DNA from: Tachypleus tridentatus
Lineage: Eukaryota; Arthropoda; Merostomata; Xiphosura; Limulidae
Length of the DNA stretch: 64,000 bases
NCBI RefSeq assembly: GCF_004210375.1
Contig: NC_134830.1
Location: 65,078,326-65,142,325 of the forward strand
Direction: 5' to 3'
Positions 54,634-64,000 of this stretch are shown here, one piece after another (positions within the stretch are counted from its first letter, which is position 1; each line of letters begins with the position of its first letter). The notes under the pieces were generated by a model. That model worked only from the letters and a program-made list of their open reading frames with translations, did not search any database and was not told where the DNA came from. Both the position numbers and the translations under genes were made by a program.

Positions 54634-57145
54634 TATGTAAAACCCAAATTAGTTTGGCATAAATAAGGTTTCAAACAAGTCGATTCGTATAATAATTCCT
54701 TATTGAGTGTCTAATATCTATTTTTTATAATACAGATAAAAATAGCAAGTAGACTTACAGTTGTCAAACTATTGCTTTTAGTTGGTGATAACCATTATAC
54801 ATTCACTGTGGACAATAATAACCAGATTTTGTGGACGATCAGAGGAATTAAAACCTATTCTATCAAATGGTTCTTTGCGGTCATAAAGTAATACTTGTTG
54901 TTAACTATAAAAACTCAACAATATATATTTATATATGTATATATATCGATAGACTTTAAAAACCGTTTCTTTAGATAAAACGATATTAAAAACATAATAT
55001 ACGTACTTTTACGATTTTCGATTCCATTATTACTTGTCTTTAAGTTGTTTATTTTCGTGTGATTGTGAAATATGATTATGTAATTTAAAGTGAGTAAAAT
55101 ATACATCTTAAACATTTTACAACAAATAATATTTTTAAAAATATTTAGAATTTAAGAAGAAAAAATACATGTGGTTCAATAAAAACTTTTCCCATTTTCA
55201 GTGAAATGTCATTTTTATGACTCATTTCAAGGACCATAATTCTTTTTCTTTGAGCATTACGATTGATTTTTCATGTAAATAAATATTTTATTTTGAAAGC
55301 TTTAAAATAAACATCCACGAATTATGTTTTAATAAGTTAACTGTCCTTATTCATCTACTATTTATACACGTTAGGCTACTTGTAGTTCATATTAATTTTG
55401 AAATAACTTTTTAACTTTATGAATTAATTTTTACAGTACTCTCTTCCTATCTCTTACTAATTTTAAAGTGTTTCCATAGTACACGTTTTAAGCCACGAAT
55501 AATTCAAACCCGTACAACTGCAGATAAAAGCCTACTAAAATACTTTGAAACTGTCAAGACGATCTGCTTCAGTTATCCATGATAGTGTAGTTTTTCTGAT
55601 ATTCAAATTCACCCTTTACCCACGCTAATTATTACCGGTTTATTTCTGAATACAGCGCTCTGATTATCGGATGTATAATTTTGTAAAGTAATATAGTTTT
55701 TTTTTAAAATTAAATTCAGGTGTTTTTCGTTTTCAAACCATATGCCTCTTTAATTACTTTTTTTGGGTGAGCGTAGTATACGAAATTGCATTTCTCAAAT
55801 AATTTGCTTTTAAAAATAGCAATATATTTTTATATATAATCAACTTTGAAATTTAAAAACATTAAGAAATTATTTCCAAAAACATTGTGTAAATACTGAA
55901 TTACATACTTTTTCTTACCTTTTATACCCCTTCATTTGAAGAGAAATACCATCTTTCTTCTACAAATACAAACAGCAAACTCATTGCTCTCAGATTATGA
56001 TTCTTTCTTCAGACTATGGGAGGTACAGATGCGAATTTGAATAAGACTAAGATGCTATAGAAGATTACCGAATGAAACTGTATTTTCTTGAAGGGTGTCT
56101 TATAGCTGCTCTTGTGAATACTTTCCATTACTGTTTTTCAGGAGACCTTTGTCAATTGTTCAGCCTTTTGGACTGGGTAAATAAACAAATAAGGTATATT
56201 GAAAATATAAAATACAGCGTAATTTATATACCTTACTCTTTAATACCGTCATTTGAAAAATTCATGTGAGTTAACATAAAGTTACATATTCGTAATTTAA
56301 ACATGGGCATTGTTTGTCTGCTTTGTTTTTAAACATATCTTCCATATTTGATTTACCATTCCTATTTCTGTATTATAACCACTTTATATTCTACAGAATA
56401 ATTACCGAAAAAGTAGCTGTTTCGACTCTGGAAGCTATAAACACAAACTTACTTTAACAATGTTTCAACCTCGCATCATTAAAAGACACACACGTTGTTT
56501 GTTCAAATCCTGAGAAACACATTACATTACGACATCTGAGATTGGTTATATTTTCTTGACCTTTAGATGTAGATAGAAGTTTAATATATTATATTAAACT
56601 CTACAAAAATTAACAAATGCAAGCATAGAATAAACGTGTTTCTACAAAACCTACCAATAAAAAATCTGCATGTATTACTTCTATAAAGTCATCAATTAAT
56701 TAAACAACGACAACTATTCAAATAAAATATTCAAATATACTAATTGGGTCTTCCATCCCAGTAGCTTAAGATGCTAGAAATCTGTGTTTCTTCCCTTTAA
56801 CTGGCACATCAAATATCCTAATGTGTAGTTTTATGCTTAATTACTTAATAGCAAAAAAACAACGTGTTTCTTCACAAATGCTAATGATACACAAAAATAA
56901 AAACGAAGTATTGAATTTATATGAATTGTTTAAATATACATGTATTGTTTTGATCGAAATCAGTTTACTGGGAAAAAGTGTCTCCCTATGGCCCGCAGTA
57001 AGTTTATGACGTTATCATTCCCTCCAGTTTCACGGAGAACAGAGAAAACATAGTATTTTGTGTACTTTTGAATTAAGAAAACAACAAGAACGACTAAAAA
57101 CTCCCTTTGTTATTACGATAAATAAATATGATAAAAACCACTGAA
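54634..57145 (+). other. 3' flank of copy 2, gene-less
   Basis: Aligned with 29774-32740 minus the two SINEs specific to unit 1. It has about 180 bases of AT-rich sequence near 55255-55435 not seen in unit 1. No exon is supported. Confidence 0.6.
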
Positions 57146-57215
57146 GTGTTTGTTTGTTTGTTTGTTTCTGAATTTCGCGCAAAGCCAAACGAGAGCTATC
57201 TGTGCTGGTCATTTA
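57146..57215 (-). mobile_element. SINE family A tail fragment
   Basis: (TTTG)n then CTGAATTTCGCGCAAAGCC; counterpart of 32741-32800. Confidence 0.8.
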
Positions 57216-57400
57216 TAATTTGTGCGACATTCAAAATAATCAAATTGGATGTACAGTTCTCAGTGATTTAAAGCTGGCCAGTAGGCAAACAAGGACTGCA
57301 AATAACGATTTTATCTCTTTTTTCAAATGTGTCTACTTCTTTCATTTATTGTTCATATTCGAATTATTCTCTGCGTAACAATTCCGTAATGTTCGTTTTG

Positions 57401-58449
57401 TGGATACTTTCTGTTATTATCATTGGGTTTACGCATGGGTAAACGGTATTTTTTTGCATAATTACAAGTCAGAAACACCTGTCCTTTGAATTTCTGAATC
57501 TATATATTTGTTCTAATAAGAATGATCTTGTTTGACTAATAGAATATAATTTTTTTTCTTTTATGCCTCTTACGTGATATTTTGATTGAATATTAAGCGG
57601 TTTAAAACTTAGTAAGCTACGGAAAGTTAATTGTATCATTAAAAATTCCAGTAATACTTATAAATTATGCACATTAAAATGAGCTAAAATTAAAAACAGT
57701 CAATAATGTTGAGAGCCATCAGTTGACCAATATTAGATCGTATGAATAATTATTACGTTTGAAGTTTTATACAAATGTGAGCTTGTAATATACAATAGTA
57801 ACAAAATTTTGGATATTACGCAACACACAAGAAAAGACAAAAAAAATGAATTTTGTAACTTGGCAGAGCAATGATACTCCATTGTATAACTTTATAAATT
57901 AACTGAAAAATAAAACACAATAACTTGTTATAAAGTCAAATTTTAAGTTTTTTGAAATAGAATTTGTTCAAATACATGACAGGCCGAAAATTGGTTTGTA
58001 AGAATTAACAAAAGGAAATTCTCAATTGCCGCTGCAAGTTAAAAGTTGATAGGCAGGATTAGAATAAATAAAGTTATGAAACCTTTATTTTACTTTTTGT
58101 CTGAGTTATATTTTTGTGCGTCACCAGTACCTAGGTTGGGCGAGGTTTTATTAAATATCAGAATCTCTATCAGCGTTCTCTTAAATTGAAATTCTTTTAG
58201 GCAAGGCTGGATTAAATTAATTTATAAAATCTTGAACATGACTAAATAGATCAACCGAATTAGGTTGGCCTCTCAAGTATACAATTGTCATTATATTTCA
58301 AATCGGTGAAGAGATGTCAAACTTATGAGCTAAAAGTTCGTACTTGATAAACTTGCAGCTATTCTAAGAGCCGCTTTGCTGTGGGTAAAAATGTACTTTT
58401 TTCACGAAAAAACAGATTTTGATTTTAGTTTGTGAGTGATTTAATATTT
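57401..58449 (+). other. Unique AT-rich sequence right of unit 2
   Basis: No homology to the rest of the window noticed, no repeat recognised and no open frame of note. Confidence 0.6.
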
Positions 58450-59280
58450 TAAAATATATGTTCGATTCAGTTTAATATATATTTATAAATGTATGTACCG
58501 TACATTGTTAATGGTATATTGTCCAAGTTTCTCCTGTTTTCTAAATTTGTTGAATATTCTGTAGCATAAGAATTAATATTGTACTAGGTGTTTATGAAAT
58601 AACACTAATTGCCATTATTGTTCCCCAGTAAACTTTTGAGAATATGATCTTAAAAATTATAAATCGACACGTATGGAGAAAGTTTAATAATAAACAGTGG
58701 TTTGCGACAGTTTGTACACTATAAACCTCGGAGCTATAACTGTAATTAACACTTATTAATTGTAAAACCACAGAATTAAGCTAGGAACGTTTGTAGATTC
58801 CTGACATTACGAAACGTTCAACTCCGGAGAGCTAACTTCGGACGTTAGTATTTCTTCTAGAAGGTCATTAGATATTTTCCTCTGTAAAAAGTGAGATTGT
58901 AAGCCGCGTTAAGCAAAACAAGAAGAAAGCTAGCATTCCCTTCAATTAAAAGGTAGCTGTGTATGAACAAAAAAAGTAATTTTTCCCTTATGTACATGGA
59001 CTGTTGACGAAATATTCAGTTACACACCAGATAGAAAACTGAATATTGTTTGCGAGCTTGTAAAATTTTGTATATGAATAATTATTTGTAATAACCGTTA
59101 ACATAGCTTGTATTGTTGTTTGTTTTAAAATATATTTGTCCTAAGAAAGGAAAATCTATGTATCAATCTTGTTGGCAATTAATATAAATTTGATACATAT
59201 TTACATTTAATTAAAATTTAAATTAAAATTAAAATTCAGGTTGTTTCAAATCGTGATACATAACGTACGTAACATAATAA
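58450..59280 (+). promoter_or_regulatory. Diverged third copy of the 41280-42120 block
   Basis: TTTTCTAAATTTGTTGAATATTC, TATAAATCGACACG, TTTGCGACAGTTTGTACAC, AGGAACGTTTGTAGATT, GTAAGCCGCGTTAAGC and TATGAATAATTATTTGTAAT follow the same order as in unit 2, with many substitutions and indels. It may be the upstream region of a further paralog lying right of the window, or simply an old repeat. Confidence 0.4.
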
Positions 59281-60275
59281 ACTAAAGACTCGTCCGAAAT
59301 ACGTAACCCATTTCGCTGCACTGGGAAAGAAATAATTATTTCATTTCAGATAATTTATTTGCATAGAATAGACCATGATAAAATATAAAATTTAATTTTA
59401 TATTATAAAAATGTTCATAATTTCAAGATTAAGATTTAAGTGAGAAATAAAAGTTTCATTATTTATTTTTTTAGCAATAGTTTCGATTATATTTTCTAAG
59501 CACGTAAAATGTCATCACATGATTTACCACATATACAAAAGGTTTTGTATTTATTTCGTGTTTACGGATATTTTTAAAAGATTCAACAAAACTGAAACGA
59601 ATAAATTATTCATAATAATTAAATTATCTTGAATTTATCAGTTCAGTTCAACAAACACCTTGTAATGTCTAAATACTATGTATGTTTTATTTGTAAATCT
59701 AAGTATTCTCGTTTATATTGTGTTCTATATAATACAAACTAACACAAAATCGGTAGGAAGCTGGTCCCTTGTACCTAGCTAGTCCTATGTGAGAGAATTA
59801 AGTTTAATGCACCATATTTAAAACGCTGCAGTAAATTACGCTGATATGTATTATGTATGAGACATTTCCAGAAAACTTTGTGGAGATGTCTCAAGAGTCA
59901 CATGATAATTGTGTTAAAAGGTAAAACTGTAGAAACCTTACAAAAACAGTATTGCTAATATCATGGTAGTCAATAGATTACCTGTGATAAAACTTATGTT
60001 ATCAAATGTCATTCGATCATTTTAATGATTATTCAACAAAATTGTTTGGAAAACATTTATTGTAAAATATATATAAACAACGCAGTTAAAGCATTGTTTC
60101 TATGTGATATGACATAACCGGGTTACAGAAGGTAAACTCAGAACAAGCACAGTGGTTATACCTGTACTTCAGACACACAGACACTCGCGCTTATCAACTG
60201 TCTCAAGAATAGTGGAAGAAGAAGAAACTACAATGGTACAGTGCTGCGCGCAAGAGAAGATTATTACATAGTTCC

Positions 60276-60285
60276 GTCACGTGAC
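60276..60285. promoter_or_regulatory. Perfect E-box palindrome GTCACGTGAC
   Basis: A 10-base palindrome matching the CLEAR/TFEB-MITF type E-box used by lysosomal and vesicular genes in animals. It is the only such 10-mer I noticed in the window. No adjacent gene is visible, so function is unsupported. Confidence 0.3.
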
Positions 60286-60477
60286 ACCAGAGTGTGCGTT
60301 GTTATTTACAGTTATGAATAATGAGAGAATTTTTCACGATTACCGTTTAACTTTAAAAGTAAAATATTAAATCTGCTAATTAAATTTAACAACTTCAAAT
60401 TTTTTTTAACTTTTTGTGAGTTACAGGACCTTTATCACTGAATTTTCCAGTTTGTATTTATTTTAAGTTTCGTCTGT

Positions 60478-60595
60478 TTGTTTGAAGTTAACCACAAAGC
60501 AATACAATGGGCTATCTGTGCTGTGCCCATAAAGAATATCAAATGCTAGTATTTAGTTTTATATGTATCATATTTAAACTTACCGCGTTGCTCAA
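60478..60595 (-). mobile_element. SINE family B remnant
   Basis: TTTGTTTGAAGTTAACCACAAAGC tail, GGGCTATCTGTGCTGTGCCC, and ATTTAAACTTACCGCGTTGC at the head end; box B is unrecognisable. Confidence 0.6.
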
Positions 60596-61751
60596 GTGAG
60601 GTTTGCGAATTTACTCAGGTCTGAGCGATATCGTATTACTACGGTTGTGTGGATTCTATTTTTGCACATTACTCTCTTTCTATCGTACTTTTTCGCTACA
60701 TTTTTTGGGAGGGACATGTGCGACATTTTTGTTTTTAAGTTAGTTGTCTGAGACTTTTACTCTACTTTCATCAGTTGAATTAGAAATGAAAAACCACAAT
60801 TACCTGTTCAGAGAAGAACGGGAAAAGAATAGCACAACAACTGGCTCAATCGGTGAAAGCCAAATTGATTTAGGATAAAGTTGCAATCTGACGTTTCGTA
60901 ATCCACTGCTTTTTTGAGGATTATTAATTATTAAGGAAAAAATTCTGATTGGTCAAGTAAATGTTCTTGATATAGATCATATCCACTTTCTGAATTGTCA
61001 AACCCGATTTAAGAGTACGTTCTAACAAGACAGTTGCTAGAATATTCGCTTCTGAAGTATTGAACTCTGATAGGTCAAGCTTGTTTTCACATGTTGCTGA
61101 ATATGGAATTTCTGCCGTTTTTGGTCAGGGAGAAGAAGAATGAATTTCAGGAAACTCCACCAGAATTTCATGTGTTGTTTACATAGGAAATGACGTCATC
61201 CTTGTATATCAGTGGCCTTATTAAAGTAAAAAAAGCCAGATATTCATTCTGGTTAAGTGTAAATAATTACTTTATTTGTTAAATAAATCTCAATCATTGG
61301 TAAATATATGAACATTTGTAGAAAATATTAGCTCTAGTTTAAGAATGATTTTATAATACGTACTACTGGTTAAAAGTACCGAGAGCTGTAGTGAGAGGCG
61401 ATTAGATTGTAAATAAGCGCATTAAGAGAAAGAGGAATCAGAGCATCTGAGATATTTAAGGGAACACAGTTACTTAGATGTGTCATACGTTTAGCCATAT
61501 TAAATGTTTGAGGATGACTCTTAATATAGCTACAAGCAAACAAATTTTGTAGAATATAATGTTTATAGTTTAAGATTTGACTATTTGAACATTAGTAACT
61601 TCTTAAGTGTATTTATATGTAACTATATTTGTAACGTTAGTTTTCCAAGGGAAGTACAAGGTTCGGTACAAATGGAGTAATATGTGAATTATTTAAAGGT
61701 CCTACTGTATTATTACTTATAAAACAGGTGTAACAAAACTTTGAGTATACA

Positions 61752-62016
61752 TGTTTGTTTCTGAACTTCGCACAAAGCTACACGAGGAATATCTGCGATA
61801 GCCGTTCCTAATTTAGCAGTGTAAGACTAAAGGGAGGGCAGCTAATTATCACCATATACCGCCAACTCTTGGGCTACTATTTTACCAACGTAAATTGACC
61901 GTCACATTATAACGCCCACATGGGTGAAAGGGCGAGCATATTTGGTGTGACGGGATTCGAACCCGCGCCCCTCGGATTACGAGTCGAACGCCTTAATCCA
62001 CCTAGATTTGCCAAGC
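61752..62016 (-). mobile_element. SINE family A, full length
   Basis: TTTGTTTCTGAACTTCGCAC tail, complete body with a small deletion near 61895, and head with a good box-B complement (GGGATTCGAACCCGCG) and arm (GATTACGAGTCGAACGCC). Confidence 0.92.
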
Positions 62017-64000
62017 CGTAGTATACATGTTAGCAATACACGTTAACGCTACAGCACAAACAACTTGTAAACAGAAAAATCTATTAAAACCACATGTACT
62101 ATCTTTTAAACAATGTTATTTTCTATGCAATATACTTTAGACAGGAATCTAAATTTTTTTTTTCTATGTTGGTGGCAGTCCCTGAATGAGTGTAGTGAGA
62201 ATACGGAGTAAGACTATACTATCAATGATACATCTACAAAATTGTTTGTATGTAAGGTGTCAGAAACTTAGTCACTTTCCAGCTAATTATAAACAAAACA
62301 TCTTTGGTTTATGAAATATATAAACGTTGTTAGTTATAACGTTTAATTTATCAAAATGTAATTAGTTAAGTACAGTATGAATCACAGTTATGAGAAGTTT
62401 GGAGAAGACATATGCCGAATGGAAATAAGCTAAGCTTGTTCAAAATGAAAGACACGAATGGTATGACTTGAAATGAGAATTTACAAAAATTATATTTTGA
62501 AACAGTGCTCGACAGAATCACCAAATTTTAAGAGCAGCTCTAAGAAAGAACTGGATTTACTCGCACCTGTATTAAAGTTCAAGCTCGGTTAGAACTTTAT
62601 ATCATGCGAGGACACCTGGTCACGAAACTTTTAAATGGAGAAAGTGAAAGTAGAGCTTTCTGCACATGTTCAGCTCGACATACGACGTGATAAAGGAAAT
62701 TATTATTTGTCACGTGTATTAGAACTTATGTAGATGTATCAAACCAGTTGTTGGATTAGACAGACCTACACTTATTCTAATGATGTTCATGTACGACATA
62801 ATTGTTTACAGTTAGACGGACCCAGTACTAAAATTAAAAAAAAAATACCAGTACAAATATATTTTTAAGGTTATTAAAAACTTTATCCTGGTTCATTTAA
62901 AGGCAGTCCTCTATCTGACTCTTCTTTTAACTTTTAGAGATAATTAGAGATACAGATTGTCATAACTTATAGCTGTGAAATTTCTAGCATAAAATCACAT
63001 TCCTAGTTAAAATTGTTATTAATGGTCTGACCGTTTATAATATATTGATGGAAGATAATAACATTCCGTTTATCGCAAACTACTTGATTCTCTGAGCTAT
63101 TGAACACGTGATCTATTTATACAAGTTACGTAAACGTGTAATTTGACAAAAATTCTGTGACGAAAAGAATTTTCACAAACTGTTCATGATGTGGGACCAG
63201 TATCACATGCATACGAATAGAGGGCTTATGAAAACAAATTATAAAATCTAGCTGCCTCCCCCGTAGGATATCACTTTAATAGTTGTGACAGCGAGTGCAA
63301 AATATTCCCTATCAGCTATGGAAAATATACACCAAACAAACAAACAAGCATGTTTTTCTTTTATTCAATGAAATTCAATTTTTTAACAAGGAGATTTACT
63401 ATTTCTCATAGTTATAAAATTATATTTCATTGTTTCACTTTCTGAAGGCATTTTAAAACCGTATTTTACTTAAAATATTAAATATTAGAAATAACCTTAT
63501 TCCTTAAAACTGAACAAGGTGTGAAAGTGTGTGATCAATATGTTGTTGTTGTTTTTTTTCTGAAAAGTAACAATGAAGAGGAAACAATATCTGTGTGCCT
63601 TGAAGAACATGGAAGTTTAATGTATTAAAGTACGATTAACCGCTGATGGTAATTCACTAGCGTAGTGACAAAAGATGTCTTCCAGCATTAAAACTAATTG
63701 GTTTTCTGCATTTATTTTCTTGCAATTTTAGTTATAATTTTGGCTGATTGATGTTATTACCGTAACATAATAGTCTAAGTGCCCTTTCGGTAAAAGAAAT
63801 TTAGTTATATGTTAATACTTTTCTTGGCAATCCTTAAGACTATCAAGCCATTTCGGGGCTTCCTTCTGCCCCCATCTGTAAAATTGCTAGGTTTGTGGGG
63901 ACTTATTTCTGCGACTGAGAGGCATCTTCAGTTTAAAAAAAATAATTTAAATAACTACAAACAATTTCTGAAATTATAAGTATAAATAACTTATAACAGA
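62017..64000 (+). other. Gene-less right end of window
   Basis: AT-rich; no repeat of the two SINE families, no exon and no open frame of note were recognised. A short tail-like CCAAACAAACAAACAAGC occurs at 63333-63350. Confidence 0.55.

Larger units (their letters stand above)
35482..57400 (+). repeat. Tandem segmental duplication, unit 2
   Basis: This is the second unit, homologous to 1-32984. It begins right after an RTE-type LINE fragment and ends at 57399-57400, where unit 1 switches to a SINE tail and this copy runs on into unrelated sequence. It lacks the counterpart of 12010-19410. It carries extra material at 38684-39722, 40360-41970, 45873-46148 and 49006-49281. Confidence 0.93.
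59281..61751 (+). other. Gene-less stretch
   Basis: No coding exon recognised. Noted: family-B SINE remnant at 60478-60595, the palindrome GTCACGTGAC at 60276-60285, and a less AT-rich stretch at 60120-60300. Confidence 0.55.

Noticed and set aside
56072-56269. 65-codon open frame in the 3' flank of copy 2 as an exon
   Set aside because: The counterpart in unit 1 (31441 onward) is interrupted by stops, and it has no family similarity.
1-64000. CRISPR arrays, bacterial operons, riboswitches, integrated virus
   Set aside because: None seen. Repeats are SINE, LINE and DNA-transposon fragments plus simple repeats, and the splice-site structure is eukaryotic.

Overview
The window is AT-rich animal nuclear DNA with long introns, GT-AG splice sites, LINE fragments and a dense population of tRNA-derived SINEs. 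The dominant SINE has a full-length form that ends in a CAAA-rich tail. Together with an AT-rich, repeat-rich genome, it resembles horseshoe crab (Xiphosura, Chelicerata) sequence as I remember it. That placement is from memory and could not be checked here. There are no bacterial-type operons, no CRISPR arrays and no structural RNA genes other than tRNA-like SINE heads.

The window is mainly a tandem segmental duplication. Unit 1 runs from the left edge to about 32984. Unit 2 runs from about 35482 to 57400. Between them is a spacer of repeat debris: a SINE tail, a DNA-transposon end and an RTE-type LINE fragment. Each unit carries one copy, on the plus strand, of a multi-exon major facilitator gene of the SLC18B1 (vesicular polyamine transporter-like) family. 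A 12-coding-exon model can be built in unit 1 (ATG at 13028, stop at 29632-29634, 481 codons of protein). All its exon phases agree and the exon order matches SLC18B1, with a GPxxGG motif in each half of the protein.

Neither copy looks intact as written. Copy 1 has all exons, but the acceptor AG is lost before exon 9 (AC) and before exon 11 (AA), and several donors are weakened. Copy 2 lacks exons 1-3. It carries an extra, misplaced exon 5 behind a chimeric SINE, and its own exon 5 has a lost acceptor and a broken GP motif. The lesions differ between copies: copy 2 keeps the acceptors that copy 1 lost, and copy 1 keeps the exons that copy 2 lost. Replacement differences outnumber silent ones roughly as expected under weak or no constraint.

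Layout: 1-12900, upstream region of copy 1 with a LINE insertion (547-3472), a candidate non-coding exon ending near 6230, a jockey-like fragment and SINEs. 13001-29634, copy 1. 29635-32984, its 3' flank. 32985-35481, spacer. 35482-44990, upstream region of copy 2, rearranged at 44025-44450. 44995-54495, copy 2 remnant. 54496-57400, its 3' flank. 57401-64000, largely unannotated sequence, except that 58450-59280 is a diverged match to 41280-42120, which hints at a third, older unit to the right.

I found no sign of a wholly new molecular system. The notable content is the pair of reciprocally damaged transporter paralogs and the SINE-associated rearrangement that built copy 2.
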